Part shown: piece after piece, positions 8,320-17,375 of the stretch
How positions within the stretch are numbered: position 1 is the stretch's first letter
Layout of the letters: every line of letters begins with the position of its first letter
Source: Streptoalloteichus hindustanus
GTDB taxonomy: Bacteria > Actinomycetota > Actinomycetes > Mycobacteriales > Pseudonocardiaceae
Assembly: GCF_900129375.1 (NCBI RefSeq)
Contig: NZ_FQVN01000006.1
Coordinates: 372,001-436,000 of the forward strand
Direction of reading: 5' to 3'
DNA: 64,000 nt
Program-made: the position numbers and the translations under genes
Notes under the pieces: generated by a model
Told to the model about the DNA's origin: nothing
Databases searched by the model: none
The model's input: the letters and a program-made list of their open reading frames with translations, nothing else

Positions 8320-9702
8320 TCAGTTGAGCGGCAGGTTGAGCAGCGCGTTCTCCACCAGCTCCGGCATGGCCGGGTGGATCCAGTACTGGCCGCGGGCCAT
8401 GGTGCTGGCGTCCAGGCCGAAGTGCATCGCCTGCACCAGCGGCTGGATCAGCGTCGGCGCCTGCGGGCCGATGATGTGCGCGCCGAGCAGCCGGCCGTCG
8501 GCCGGGTCGGCGAGCAGCTTGCAGAAGCCGGTGGTGTCCTCCATCGCCCAGCCGTAGGCGATGCCGGCGTACTCGTGGGTGGCGGTCACGTACCGCACGC
8601 CCCGCGCCCGTGCCTGCTGCTCGGTCAGGCCGACCGAGGCGACCTGCGGCGAGGAGAACACCGCGTGCGGGACGAACCGGTGGTCGGTGCTCACCGGGGC
8701 GTTCGGGTGCAGGAGGTTGTGCTGCACGACCCTGGCCTCGTGGTTGGCCACGTGCTTGAGCTGGTACGGCGAGCTGAGGTCGCCCAGCGCGTAGATCCCG
8801 TCCACCTCGGTGCGCTGGTGGCAGTCGACCACCACGCGCCCGTCCGGGTGGGTGCCGACGCCGGTCGCGGCCAGGTTCAGCAGGTCGGAGTTGGGCCGGC
8901 GGCCGACCGCGACGAGCAGCGCCTCGCCCTCGACCACCTCGGCGCCCGCGGGCCCCTCCAGGTGCAGCCGGGTGACGTCGCCGTGCCGCTCGGCCCGCAC
9001 GGCCTTGCGGTTGCGCCGCACGTCCCAGCGCCGCTCGGCGAGCTCGGTGAAGCGGGCGGCGACCTCCTCGTCCTCGCCGCGCAGCAGGACGTCGGAGCGG
9101 GCCACGAGCGTGACGTCCACCCCGAACGAGCTGAAGACGTGGGCGAACTCGGTGGCCACGAACCCGCTGCCGAGGATCACCATCCGCGGCGGCAGCTCCG
9201 CGAGCCGCATCACGTCCTCGTTGGTGTGGTAGCCGACCCGCTCGATGCCGTCCACGTCCGGCACGACCGGCCGCCCGCCGGCGGCCAGCACGAACCGGTC
9301 GGCGGTGAACACCTGCTCGCCCTCGGCGGTGGTCACGGCGAACCGCTTGGGGCCGACGAACCGGCCCAGGCCCTCGTAGACGGTGACGTTGGGGCAGTCC
9401 TCGGCGCGGTACCGCCGGCCGCCCTCGGCGATCGGGTCGATCCGCCCGAAGATCCGGTCGCGCACCTCGGGCCAGCGCACCCCGCGCAGCTCGGCGTCCA
9501 CGCCGAGCCGGGCGCCGGCGGCGGGCGCGGCGGCCAGGTCGGCGGTGTGCACGTACATCTTCGTGGGGATGCAGCCCACGTTGACGCAGGTGCCGCCGAA
9601 CACGCCCTTCTCGACGATCGCCACGTCCCAGTCGTCGAACCTCGGGTCGAGGATCGAGTTGCCGGAGCCGGTCCCAATGATCACCAGGTCGAAGTGCCGC
9701 AC
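8320..9702 (-). CDS. mtr: Mycothione reductase
   Basis: Flavoprotein disulfide reductase that uses NADPH to reduce mycothione to mycothiol, the actinobacterial low-molecular-weight thiol. 460 residues, matching the family. FAD-binding start IIGTGSGNS, redox-active disulfide [13 protein letters not shown] about residues 35-50, NAD(P)-binding [11 protein letters not shown], second FAD motif [20 protein letters not shown], and the interface domain ending with the catalytic base region [16 protein letters not shown]. The short GTGSGNS glycine motif separates it from lipoamide dehydrogenase. GTG at 9702 is the only sensible start. Monocistronic between two terminators. Confidence 0.93.
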   Translation of the reverse strand: MRHFDLVIIGTGSGNSILDPRFDDWDVAIVEKGVFGGTCVNVGCIPTKMYVHTADLAAAPAAGARLGVDAELRGVRWPEVRDRIFGRIDPIAEGGRRYRAEDCPNVTVYEGLGRFVGPKRFAVTTAEGEQVFTADRFVLAAGGRPVVPDVDGIERVGYHTNEDVMRLAELPPRMVILGSGFVATEFAHVFSSFGVDVTLVARSDVLLRGEDEEVAARFTELAERRWDVRRNRKAVRAERHGDVTRLHLEGPAGAEVVEGEALLVAVGRRPNSDLLNLAATGVGTHPDGRVVVDCHQRTEVDGIYALGDLSSPYQLKHVANHEARVVQHNLLHPNAPVSTDHRFVPHAVFSSPQVASVGLTEQQARARGVRYVTATHEYAGIAYGWAMEDTTGFCKLLADPADGRLLGAHIIGPQAPTLIQPLVQAMHFGLDASTMARGQYWIHPAMPELVENALLNLPLN

Positions 9703-9795
9703 GTGCCCATCCTGTCCTCTCAGGGTTGTCCTCCACGGCAACCAGGCGGACGCCACGCCGATTCCTGCGGGTCGCGGTGGCGTGCCCCGCACGGC

Positions 9796-9831
9796 GGAGG
9801 GCGCCGCCCACGTCGGTGGACGGCGCCCTCC
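9796..9831. terminator. Terminator hairpin after PEBP gene
   Basis: Eleven-base perfect arms (GGAGGGCGCCG and complement) separated by 14 bases, immediately beyond the stop of the minus-strand PEBP gene and before mycothione reductase. Confidence 0.7.
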
Positions 9832-9841
9832 TGGCGATCGC

Positions 9842-10372
9842 TCAGTTCTGGTAGGTCGGCGTGACGACCGCCCTGGCCAGGGTGTGGAAGGCCAGGTTGA
9901 AGCTGACCACGGCCGGCGTGGCCGACTCGTCGACGTCCAGCTTGTCCACGTCCACCGCGTGCACAACGAAGTAGTAGCGGTGCGCGCGGTCGCCCTCGGG
10001 CGGGGCGGCGCCGCCGAAGCCGGCGTACCCGTAGTCGTTGCGCACGTGGAACGCGCCGGCCGGCAGGTTGGCGCCGTCCCTGGCACCGGCGTCGGCCGCC
10101 AGCTCGGTCACCGAGGCCGGGATGTTCACCGCGACCCAGTGCCAGAACCCGCTCGGCGTCGGCGCGTCCGGGTCGAAGCAGGTGACGACGAAGCTCCTGG
10201 TGCCCTCCGGGAAGCCGCTCCACGCCAGCGCCGGCGAGGTGTTGCCGCCGGAGAACGCGTGCCGGTCCGACATCGGCTCGCCGTCGCGCACGTCCGGGCT
10301 GGTCACGGTGAACGAGCCGACCTGGGGCAGCAGCTCGTAGGGGTCGGGGGCGACAGGGCGTTCGAGGCTCAT
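9842..10372 (-). CDS. YbhB/YbcL family PEBP (Raf kinase inhibitor-like) protein
   Basis: A 176-residue phosphatidylethanolamine-binding-protein fold, cytosolic as no signal peptide is present. Family signatures are visible: [19 protein letters not shown], the [16 protein letters not shown] anion-pocket motif (DPDAP), and [21 protein letters not shown] (GPxPPxGxHRYxF-like). Bacterial members have no settled function. ATG at 10372 overlaps the stop of the upstream VanZ-RDD gene by four bases, so the two are co-translated. A terminator hairpin follows at 9796-9831. Confidence 0.92.
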   Translation of the reverse strand: MSLERPVAPDPYELLPQVGSFTVTSPDVRDGEPMSDRHAFSGGNTSPALAWSGFPEGTRSFVVTCFDPDAPTPSGFWHWVAVNIPASVTELAADAGARDGANLPAGAFHVRNDYGYAGFGGAAPPEGDRAHRYYFVVHAVDVDKLDVDESATPAVVSFNLAFHTLARAVVTPTYQN

Positions 10373-11601
10373 CGGCGTTCCTCCGCGAGGGTGTCTTGCG
10401 GGACACCCGCAGCGGGCCGGTGGTCGTGGGCGCGGACGGGGTGGGACTGCCCACGGACCCCACGAACACCGCCCGTGTCGGGGTGATCGTTCGTCGGGGC
10501 CAGCGTAGTGGCGGCGCCGACCGCGCGTGCGTCCGCCACGTGCAGCCCGGCGAGCGCGCAGGCCAGGCCGCGGTGCCCCCGTCGCCAGGCCACGACGAGG
10601 CTGACCGCGCCGAGCAGGAACGCGGACAGCCCGGCCCACGCCGACCCGAGGAGGGTGAGGCCGCCGAGCACCGAGAACCCGCCGATGCCGCCGGCCCAGC
10701 GGACGATGCGGCGGCCGACGCCGGGCCGCCCGCCGTCCGCGGTCGTCGACCGGATCCGCACGACGCGCTCGCCGAGCGTGGCGTCCCCGGCGAGCACGAA
10801 GGCCAACTGGGCCAGCGCCGGGACCCCGTACATCAGCGTGGCCAGCATCAGTGGCCACAGTGGACCCTCGACGTCGCCGTTTCCGTTGGCCCAGAAGGCC
10901 ATGCTCGTGACCACCACGAGAGTCGAGCCCGTGAGGCCCACGGCGAACAGGTCGCAGAGCATGCCGAGCAGACGTCGGGCCCTGGTGACCGGGCGCGGCG
11001 CGCCGGCCGGGGCGTCGACCCGCTGGCCGGGCACCAGGCGCAGCACCGGGGCGATCAACGCCCCGAGCAGCGCGCCCGCGGTGTTGGCCAGCAGGTCGTC
11101 GACGTCGAACAGCCGGTACGGGCACGGGTAGAGGAACCAGACGCCGGTGACCTGGGTCAGCTCGATCAGCAGCGACGCGCCGAAGCCGACCAGGGTGGTG
11201 ACCGCGACGCTCCTGCCGAACAGGTGGCGGACGAACATCCCGGTCGGCACGAGGAGGGCCACGTTGAACGCCACCTGCTGGAACGCCGGGTTCCGCAGCA
11301 GCGCGCCGACGCCGGCGCCGACCCGCTCGTGCCGGATGTCGGCGAGGAACGCCAGCGGGCGGAGCTGGGTGTGGACCCCGCGGCCGGAGCAGAAGTCGGG
11401 CGTGATCTCCGGCAGCGGCAGCAGCACGTAGGCGATCACCGCGAGGGCGTGGACCAGCAGGCCGAACGCCAGCACCGCCTGCCCCGGGCCCAGCTCGCCG
11501 CGCCGCCGGTACTGGCGCGCCACGTAGGGGACGAACAACAACACCGCCAGCACGAGCCCGGCGAACACCGCCACGACGGCGGGCAGCACGCGGTTGCTCA
11601 A
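10369..11601 (-). CDS. VanZ-RDD family membrane protein
   Basis: A 410-residue membrane protein with two modules. The first 180 residues or so form a VanZ-like domain with several helices and the motifs [23 protein letters not shown] and [16 protein letters not shown]. An RDD-type domain with further helices follows ([17 protein letters not shown], then [10 protein letters not shown]). A polar tail of about 50 residues ends the protein. VanZ gives low-level teicoplanin resistance in enterococci; actinobacterial members are mostly uncharacterised. The start is TTG at 11601, supported by GGAGGAG five bases upstream; GTG at 11590 is an alternative. Confidence 0.85.
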   Translation of the reverse strand: MSNRVLPAVVAVFAGLVLAVLLFVPYVARQYRRRGELGPGQAVLAFGLLVHALAVIAYVLLPLPEITPDFCSGRGVHTQLRPLAFLADIRHERVGAGVGALLRNPAFQQVAFNVALLVPTGMFVRHLFGRSVAVTTLVGFGASLLIELTQVTGVWFLYPCPYRLFDVDDLLANTAGALLGALIAPVLRLVPGQRVDAPAGAPRPVTRARRLLGMLCDLFAVGLTGSTLVVVTSMAFWANGNGDVEGPLWPLMLATLMYGVPALAQLAFVLAGDATLGERVVRIRSTTADGGRPGVGRRIVRWAGGIGGFSVLGGLTLLGSAWAGLSAFLLGAVSLVVAWRRGHRGLACALAGLHVADARAVGAATTLAPTNDHPDTGGVRGVRGQSHPVRAHDHRPAAGVPQDTLAEERR

Positions 11602-11718
11602 TATCTCCTCCGATCGGTCCGAGCCGGAGCAGACGCTAAACGACCGATCGAGTGAAGATCACGTCCGTCAGGGCCGGGCCGGAGCCGGGCCGGGGTCGAG
11701 CCGGTGGCCGACCCCGGC

Positions 11719-11766
11719 GGGCACGACGGCGAGTGGGCACGACGGTGAGCGGGCGTGACGGTGAGC
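11719..11766. repeat. Tandem repeat, 16-bp unit, three copies
   Basis: Three adjacent imperfect copies of GGGCACGACGGTGAGC (11719, 11735, 11751), with a decayed fourth starting at 11767. It sits in the non-coding spacer between the VanZ-RDD and PspC genes. The unit is not a multiple of three, so it is not a coding repeat. Confidence 0.75.
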
Positions 11767-11800
11767 GGGTGCGGTGGCGCCGGGGTGGCGGCCCGACCGG

Positions 11801-11989
11801 TCAGTGCCGGACCGGGGCCGGCATCAGCAGCGCGAGCACCAGGTAGAGCAGGAACTGGGGGCCGGGCAGCAGGCAGGACAGCACGAACGCCAGCCGCACC
11901 TTCCCCGGGCTCCAGCCGAAGTGCTGGGCGATGCCCCCGGCGACGCCCAACAGCACCCGGTCCTGCGAGCGGGTCATGCGGATCGCCAT
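11801..11989 (-). CDS. PspC domain protein
   Basis: A 62-residue single-domain PspC protein: a short basic start (MAIRMTRSQDRVLLGVAGG), then GIAQHFGWSPGKVRLAFVLS leading into one membrane segment (LLPGPQFLLYLVLALLMP). PspC domains occur in phage-shock envelope-stress systems and in actinobacterial sensor proteins; the free-standing form is common and poorly understood. ATG at 11989 follows GGAGGTTCGAG; the longer frame would add 25 arginine-rich residues without a ribosome site. Confidence 0.85.
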   Translation of the reverse strand: MAIRMTRSQDRVLLGVAGGIAQHFGWSPGKVRLAFVLSCLLPGPQFLLYLVLALLMPAPVRH

Positions 11990-12328
11990 CTCGAACCTCC
12001 GTGGTCTTCTCTCGCCTGTCGGCGTCGGCGCGGGTTTCCCGCGACGCCGCCGGATGCGCGCCAAGCGCTCCCGGCGGTTCGTCGCGGGACCTGCCGTCGG
12101 TCACCCCCTGTGGCCCGACGAGATCCACGATCACCCGAGGGGCCGGCCGTCCGCGTCGCTCCGCGGTGCGGTTCGCAGGTCCGCCCGGGGCGGTACCCGG
12201 GCTCCGCCCACGGGCGGAGCCCGCCCGTCGGGCCTCCGGGTAGAGTGAGCTGGATCTCACCCTGCGCAACGCCCCCGGGCCCGGCGGCGTCTTGTCCGTT
12301 CGGGTGTCGCCGGAAGGGGGCCGTTGGA
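11990..12328. other. Divergent intergenic region between PspC and deacetylase genes
   Basis: About 340 bases without a credible gene. It must hold the promoters of both flanking genes. The only structure I see is an inverted repeat GTGAG-N6-CTCAC at 12245-12260, about 70 bases before the deacetylase start, similar to one upstream of dxs. Confidence 0.6.
12245..12260. promoter_or_regulatory. Inverted repeat GTGAG-CTGGAT-CTCAC
   Basis: Five-base perfect arms with a six-base spacer ending in AT, upstream of the polysaccharide deacetylase gene. It shares arms, spacer length and final AT with the repeat at 38020-38037 ahead of dxs. Possible binding site of a common regulator; unproven. Confidence 0.4.
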
Positions 12329-13135
12329 GTGGGTGACAGGTCGGCCTGGGCGCTGGGCGCCCTCGCCGTGGTTGCGGTGTCCGTGCTCGTCGCCTGCGGC
12401 TCGCCCGCCGACCCGGTGGCGGCGCCGAACAGCCCGGCGCCCCCGCAGCGGCAGAGCGCGGCGCCCGGCACGACGACCGCTCCGTCGGGTCCCGCCGTCC
12501 CCTCCTTCACCGCCCCCTATCCCGTAGGGGAGAAGCAGGCGAACGCCCCCGCCGGCCGGGACGGCAGGGCGCCGGTGGTCACCAGGATCGAGACCACCAA
12601 GCCGGTGGTCTTCATCACGATCGACGACGGCGCGGTCCGCGACCCGGCCGCGATCGACCTGGTCCGGCGCTCCAACGCGCGGCCCGTCCTGTTCCTGACC
12701 GACAAGTACGTCGAGAACGACCACGAGTACTTCCGCCAGCTCCGGGACGCGGGCGCGACGATCGAGAACCACACCATCAGCCACCCGGACCTCAAGGGAC
12801 GGCCCTACGAGGCGCAGCGCAAGGAGATCTGCGGGGCCTCGGACAAGTACGGGCAGGCCTACGGGCGTCGACCGGTGTACTTCCGTCCGCCGTACGGGAA
12901 GTACGACGGGAACACGCTGCGCGCCGCCGCCGACTGCGGCGTGCGGGCGGTGGTCAACTGGACGGCGGCGGTCAACGACGGGGTCGTGCAGTTCCAGGTG
13001 GGCAACCGGCTTCGGCCGGGCGACATCGTGCTCATGCACTTCCGCAAGACCTTCGTCGCCGACTACCAGGCGTTCCTGCACCGGGCGGCGCAGGACGGCC
13101 TGACGCCGGTTCCGCTCGGCGACTTCCTCGGCTGA
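12329..13135 (+). CDS. Polysaccharide deacetylase (NodB homology) lipoprotein
   Basis: A 268-residue cell-surface enzyme of carbohydrate esterase family 4, which removes acetyl groups from peptidoglycan or other polysaccharides. It has a lipoprotein signal ending in VLVAC (C23), then a Pro/Ser/Thr-rich linker to about residue 75. NodB motifs follow: FITIDDGAV (catalytic Asp), ENHTISHPDL (zinc histidines), RPPYGKYD (active-site groove), and RPGDIVLMHFRK near the end with the catalytic His. Starts at GTG 12329, chosen because it gives a complete lipoprotein signal. Confidence 0.9.
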   Translation: MGDRSAWALGALAVVAVSVLVACGSPADPVAAPNSPAPPQRQSAAPGTTTAPSGPAVPSFTAPYPVGEKQANAPAGRDGRAPVVTRIETTKPVVFITIDDGAVRDPAAIDLVRRSNARPVLFLTDKYVENDHEYFRQLRDAGATIENHTISHPDLKGRPYEAQRKEICGASDKYGQAYGRRPVYFRPPYGKYDGNTLRAAADCGVRAVVNWTAAVNDGVVQFQVGNRLRPGDIVLMHFRKTFVADYQAFLHRAAQDGLTPVPLGDFLG

Positions 13136-13200
13136 TCCGCCGAACTCGTCCGACGACGGCGCGGCGCGGGACGCCGGCCGGGATGCGGCGACCGTGAGTG

Positions 13201-13211
13201 TCCACAGTGGA
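13201..13211. repeat. Short palindrome, copy 2
   Basis: TCCACAGTGGA in the spacer between the deacetylase and M48 peptidase genes. Part of the five-copy family described at 4825. Confidence 0.5.
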
Positions 13212-13394
13212 CCTACGGTGACCGGTTGCCCCGGCGGGGAAGTCGGACGGTCGTGCTCCGTCCGCGTACCCCGCCGGCCGCGTCGGATCTTTCGCTAGGT
13301 TGGCAGGGACGTGTCCGGTCGGCGGACCGTCCCGGCAGCGTGGTCGTGGTCGTGGACCACCGGCCGTCGCCACATCCGAGGGGGAGAAGACAGC

Positions 13395-14489
13395 ATGAGC
13401 GACTCCGAGCCCGGCAACGAGGTCCTGGCGGTCGAGGGCCGGTCCCTCATCCGCTTCCCCGAGATCAGCCCGCGGGCGTACGAGCACCCCGCCGACCGGG
13501 GCGCGCTGGCGACCGCCAGGGCGTTGCCGGGCTTCGACCAGGTGCTCAAGGCGATCTCGGGCGCGGTGGGCGAGCGCAGCGAGCGCCTGCTCGCGCTCGC
13601 CTCGTCGGTGCGGGTCTCCGAGCGGCAGTACCCGAAGCTGGACCGGCTGCGCCGGGAGTGCGCGGAGATCCTCGACCTCGACCCGGTGCCGGACGTGTTC
13701 GTGCAGCGCGACCCGCGCCCGAACGCCTACACCGTCGGGATGGACCAGCCCTTCGTCGTGCTCACCACCGGGTTGGTGGAGTTGCTGGACGACGAGGCGC
13801 TGCGCTTCGCCGTCGGCCACGAGATGGGCCACGCGCTGTCCGGCCACGCGCTCTACTACACGCTGCTGCGCCGGCTCGTGCAGATGGTCACCGGTCTGTC
13901 CTGGATGCCCGTGGGCTACTGGGGGATGCGCGCGGTCATCGCGGCGCTGACCGACTGGTACCGCAGGGCCGAGCTGTCGGCCGACCGGGCGGGCCTGCTC
14001 TGCGTGCAGGACCCCGGAGCGGCGCTGCGGGCCCACGTCCTGCTGTCCGGCGCCTCGCACGTGGACGAGATCGACACCGCCGCGTTCCTGCAGCAGGCCG
14101 CGGAGTACGACGCGGTCGAGTCGGTGTGGGACAGCGTGCTCAAGCTCGGCCACCTGGACGGCCTCGTCCACCCGCTGCCCGTGGTGCGGGCCGCCGACCT
14201 GCAGCGGTGGGCGGCGGGCGAGCAGTACCGGGCGATCCTGGCCGGCGACTACCCGCGGCGCGGCGAGGACCCGACCGCTACGTGGACGCAGGACGTGAAG
14301 GACGCGGCGCGCTCCTACAAGGACGCCCTGGCCACGTCGGCGGACCCGTTGGCGAAGGTGCTCAACGAGGTCGGCGAGACGTTGTCCGACGCGGCGAGCA
14401 AGGTCTGGCAGCGGTTCAACGGCCGCAACGGCGAGAACGGTGGGCAGCGCGACGGCGAGGACGCCGGGCGGCGCGACAGCAAGGAGTGA
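13395..14489 (+). CDS. M48 family metallopeptidase (HtpX/Ste24-like)
   Basis: A 364-residue protein with the M48 zinc motif HEMGH: H142, E143, H146 (within FAVGHEMGHALSGHALYY), with E193 in RRAELSADRAG as third ligand. Cores of this type degrade damaged membrane proteins or process peptides. No signal peptide is present; two moderately hydrophobic stretches (about residues 150-185) may associate with the membrane. The C-terminal 60 residues are polar, rich in Asn/Gly/Arg/Glu and probably disordered. ATG at 13395 follows GGGGAGAAGA. A hairpin follows at 14538. Confidence 0.9.
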   Translation: MSDSEPGNEVLAVEGRSLIRFPEISPRAYEHPADRGALATARALPGFDQVLKAISGAVGERSERLLALASSVRVSERQYPKLDRLRRECAEILDLDPVPDVFVQRDPRPNAYTVGMDQPFVVLTTGLVELLDDEALRFAVGHEMGHALSGHALYYTLLRRLVQMVTGLSWMPVGYWGMRAVIAALTDWYRRAELSADRAGLLCVQDPGAALRAHVLLSGASHVDEIDTAAFLQQAAEYDAVESVWDSVLKLGHLDGLVHPLPVVRAADLQRWAAGEQYRAILAGDYPRRGEDPTATWTQDVKDAARSYKDALATSADPLAKVLNEVGETLSDAASKVWQRFNGRNGENGGQRDGEDAGRRDSKE

Positions 14490-14537
14490 GGGCGCTCGCC
14501 AGCGTCGGTTTTCCTGCCGCTATAAGCGAATGACCTG

Positions 14538-14582
14538 GCCGCCCGGTGTGCTCCGTCGGAGACGACGGGTGCGCCGGGCGGC
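14538..14582. terminator. Hairpin after M48 peptidase gene
   Basis: Nine-base perfect arms (GCCGCCCGG and complement) enclosing a smaller CTCCGTCGGAG stem, about 50 bases after the M48 stop. Probable terminator. Confidence 0.55.
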
Positions 14583-14690
14583 GTCACGTTCGCTGCCCGC
14601 CGCGCCGCGCCGCGGGCGACCACTCGGCCTACGTCTTCCGGCTCTGGCGCGACCCGTATTGGTTCGGTTGCACTGTGTCCACCCTTGATT

Positions 14691-14706
14691 CCCTGTGCAG
14701 ACAGGG
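14691..14706. promoter_or_regulatory. Inverted repeat upstream of first trypsin-like gene
   Basis: CCCTGT-GCAG-ACAGGG, 48 bases upstream of the protease start. It could be an operator or an mRNA hairpin. No equally clear copy was found before the other three proteases. Confidence 0.35.
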
Positions 14707-14753
14707 GAAACGGGGTGTGGCAACGAAGTGACAACTGAACAAAGGAGACAGCC

Positions 14754-15548
14754 ATGGCGGGAACCCTGCGCCGCCTGGCCGCGCTCGCCGGCGCCCTCAG
14801 CGCGGCGGTCGCGGTCTTCCTCTCCTCCGGAGTGTCGGCGCTCGCCGCGGAGCGGTCCGACGTCACCCCCTTCATCGTCGGTGGAAGCCGTGTGAGCACC
14901 AGCACGTACCCGTGGGTCGTGCAGCTCACCACGGACAGCGGATTCCAGTTCTGCGGCGGCACCCTGGTGCGGCCGAACAAGGTCGTGACGGCCGCGCACT
15001 GCACCACGGGCGAGGCGCCGAGCGCGATCCGCGTCGTGGCCGGTCGCGACGACAAGCGGAGCTCGGCGGGCGAGGTCGCCGATGTGAGCGACATCTGGGT
15101 GCACCCCCGCTACGGCAGCCAGGCCGGCAACGACGTGTCGGTGCTGACCCTGGACCGGGAGCTGTCCTACACGCCGCTGCCCCTCGCGTCGCCGGAGGAC
15201 ACCGGACTCTACGAGCCGGGCACGAACGCGACGATCCTGGGCTGGGGCCTCACCAGGGAGGGCGGTTCACCGTCGCGCTACCTGCTGGGCGCCACCGTTC
15301 CGCTGGTGGCGGACCAGAAGTGCTCCTCGACCTACCCCCAGTACACCGCCCGCGGTGAGGTGTGCGCTGGCTTCCCGAGGGGCGGCACGGACACCTGCCA
15401 GGGCGACTCCGGCGGCCCGCTGGTGGCCGGTGGCAAGCTCATCGGCGTGACGTCGTGGGGCCAGGGCTGCGCCCGGGCCGGCAAGCCCGGCGTCTACGCC
15501 CGCGTGGCGGGCCACCACGCCGAACTGTCCGCCCAGCTCGACTCCTGA
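14754..15548 (+). CDS. Secreted trypsin-like serine protease 1 (family S1)
   Basis: A 264-residue secreted protease. Signal peptide of about 32 residues (two Arg, then a long Ala/Val/Leu core ending ALAA), short propeptide, then mature N-terminus FIVGGS (I41). Catalytic triad H82 (TAAHC), D127 (GNDVSVLTLD), S219 (CQGDSGGPL). D213 sits at the base of the S1 pocket, predicting cleavage after Arg/Lys. Cysteine pairs fit a streptomycete trypsin. ATG at 14754 follows AAAGGAGACAGCC. It is the first of four paralogues, and is closest to number 2 (shared GGSPSRYL/GGPSSRYL and GCARAGKPG segments). Confidence 0.95.
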   Translation: MAGTLRRLAALAGALSAAVAVFLSSGVSALAAERSDVTPFIVGGSRVSTSTYPWVVQLTTDSGFQFCGGTLVRPNKVVTAAHCTTGEAPSAIRVVAGRDDKRSSAGEVADVSDIWVHPRYGSQAGNDVSVLTLDRELSYTPLPLASPEDTGLYEPGTNATILGWGLTREGGSPSRYLLGATVPLVADQKCSSTYPQYTARGEVCAGFPRGGTDTCQGDSGGPLVAGGKLIGVTSWGQGCARAGKPGVYARVAGHHAELSAQLDS

Positions 15549-15565
15549 GTTCCCGAACCGGCGAA

Positions 15566-15606
15566 CACGGCACGGCCCCGTCCACAGTGGACGGGGCCGT
15601 GCCGTG
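15566..15606. terminator. Strong bidirectional terminator hairpin
   Basis: Twenty-base perfect arms around a single central base, between the convergent protease 1 and MmpS-like genes. Its centre is the 11-base palindrome TCCACAGTGGA at 15581-15591. Confidence 0.85.
15581..15591. repeat. Short palindrome, copy 3
   Basis: TCCACAGTGGA forming the apex of the terminator hairpin at 15566-15606. Confidence 0.5.
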
Positions 15607-15619
15607 CCATGGGCGGGGA

Positions 15620-16048
15620 TCAGGAGCTGCTGCAGCTCGCGACGGCGAACGGTCCCTCCGCGCTGGCGGTCCTCGGTTCCCTGCCCTCGGCCCTGATCGA
15701 GCACGTCACCGTGCCGCCCTCCGGGCCGGCGCTCACGGTCAGCGTCGCGCCCCTGGTCTCGCCCACGACGTCGACTTCCTTGCGCCACGGCAGTTTCGCG
15801 CCCTGTTCAGTCTGGGTGCTCGTGTTGCCCCCGCTCATCGTCGAGTAGCCGATCGTGACGCCGGTGGCCGTTCCCGTGACCTCGTAGGTCAGCCTCACCG
15901 GCTTCGGCCCGTCGTCGAGGACGTCGCGGAGCACGGCGTACCCGGCGACAGCGACGAGAACGACCAGGACGGCGAGCACCGGCCACAGGCGCCTCCCGCG
16001 CCCGGTCGGGGAAGCGCTCGCGGTGCCGTCGGATTGGGACGTGGACAT
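15620..16048 (-). CDS. MmpS family membrane accessory protein
   Basis: A 142-residue protein with a polar N-terminus of about 22 residues, one transmembrane helix (LWPVLAVLVVLVAVAGYAVL), and an extracytoplasmic beta-rich domain with the MmpS pattern VRLTYEVTGTATGVTIGYST, a LPWRKEV segment, and a final TVTCSI...ASCSS disulfide pair. In mycobacteria MmpS proteins assist MmpL RND lipid/siderophore exporters. No MmpL gene is present here. ATG at 16048 is preferred because GAGAGAGG is seven bases upstream; ATG at 16054 is too close to it. Confidence 0.85.
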   Translation of the reverse strand: MSTSQSDGTASASPTGRGRRLWPVLAVLVVLVAVAGYAVLRDVLDDGPKPVRLTYEVTGTATGVTIGYSTMSGGNTSTQTEQGAKLPWRKEVDVVGETRGATLTVSAGPEGGTVTCSIRAEGREPRTASAEGPFAVASCSSS

Positions 16049-16150
16049 GGTCATGCCTCTCTCATCGGATGTCACCGCTCGTCCGTGACGGCGCCGGATT
16101 CGGGTGTCTGCCACCGGGCTCGGTGGGGCCCGGCGCACCGGTGGGACCGG

Positions 16151-17122
16151 TCAGCGGACCGAGTCCAGCCATGTGTCCACTTCGGACAGAGCGTGCCGGC
16201 GGACCGGTTCGGCCGACAGGAAGAGGTCGTGCATCCCGCCCTCGATCGGCGTGGTCGTGACCCGGCGGCCGATCCTCGGCGCCCAGCGGGCGATCTGCGC
16301 GACGTCCAGCACGGTGTCGGCGCGCAGCACGTCGTCCTGCCACCGCTTCTCCCTGCGCCGCCGGGCGCTGCCCACGATGCTGCGCGCCGAGTGGAGGACG
16401 AGCACCGGGACCCGGACGTCCAGCCCGCGGTGCAGCCGGGCCTGGCCGCGGCGGATCGCCCGCAGCCAGCCCGCGCGCACCGGGAAGCCCTCGATCGGCT
16501 TCCACTCGGTGCGGAAGTCCCACTCGCCGTGGTGGTCGACGTGAATGCTCTGGCCGTAGACCGGGGAGAGGCCCTTCGGCAGCACCCAGGTCGGCCACAG
16601 CCCGCCGACGACGTCGACCAGCGCCGTGCCGACCGTGCGCGTGAGCCAGGGTTCGGCGAGGTCCAGCCACGGGCTGTTCAGCACGAGCGCGTCCAGCACG
16701 TCGTCGTGGCGGCGTTCGTGCGCCCACAGCGAGGCCACCAGCCCGCCGGTGGAGTGGCCGAGGAGGACCAGGCCGCGGTGCCCGTCCTCCTCGCGGATCA
16801 CCCGCGCCGCGGTGTCGAGCTCCTCGAAGTACAGGCTCAGGTCGGTGACGTAGTTCGGCATCTCGCCCTGGCGCAGGGAGCGGCCGTGGGCCCGGAGGTC
16901 GACGGCGTAGAAGTCGAAGCCCCGCGCCGCGAAGTGGCGGGCCAGCTCGACCTGGAAGAAGTAGTCGACGAAGCCGTGCACGTGGAGCACGGCGCCCCTG
17001 GTCGCGCCCTCCGCCGCGGTGGCCGGGTGGCGGACCAGGGTCGCGGACGCCGGGTGGTCGGGCTCACCGCCCAACGGCAGCTCGCGGGTCTGGAACGGGT
17101 GACCAAGGATGTCGGGCGGCAC
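16151..17122 (-). CDS. Lysophospholipase/monoacylglycerol lipase-like alpha/beta hydrolase
   Basis: A 323-residue alpha/beta hydrolase of the serine aminopeptidase S33/monoacylglycerol lipase group. Oxyanion-hole segment AVLHVHGFVDYFFQ, LRAHGRS after strand 4, nucleophile elbow LLGHSTGG, and a catalytic histidine in the late motif IEGGMHDLFLS; the acidic residue is likely in the VPVLVLHSARS strand region. No signal peptide, so probably cytosolic. GTG at 17122 is the first start that leaves a sensible N-terminus. It is divergent from protease 2 and convergent in function with no neighbour. Confidence 0.88.
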   Translation of the reverse strand: MPPDILGHPFQTRELPLGGEPDHPASATLVRHPATAAEGATRGAVLHVHGFVDYFFQVELARHFAARGFDFYAVDLRAHGRSLRQGEMPNYVTDLSLYFEELDTAARVIREEDGHRGLVLLGHSTGGLVASLWAHERRHDDVLDALVLNSPWLDLAEPWLTRTVGTALVDVVGGLWPTWVLPKGLSPVYGQSIHVDHHGEWDFRTEWKPIEGFPVRAGWLRAIRRGQARLHRGLDVRVPVLVLHSARSIVGSARRRREKRWQDDVLRADTVLDVAQIARWAPRIGRRVTTTPIEGGMHDLFLSAEPVRRHALSEVDTWLDSVR

Positions 17123-17375
17123 GGCTCCAGTCTCCCCGTCCCCGGCTGGGGTCACCGTCCGCGCGGGGTCCGGACACCGGACCGGACTCGGAGCGCGTCG
17201 CCGTCCCGGCCGGCGCCAGCCGACGGGCGCGGTGAACACCGCCGGCGACCGGGGTCGATCGTCCGTCCGGATGATCGCCGTCACGGACGGGTGGACTGCT
17301 CCGCGCGCGCCCACACGGTGATCCGTTCTGCGTAACGTGCCGCTCGTTCCCCTCGCGTCCGGGAAGGAGAGCGCC

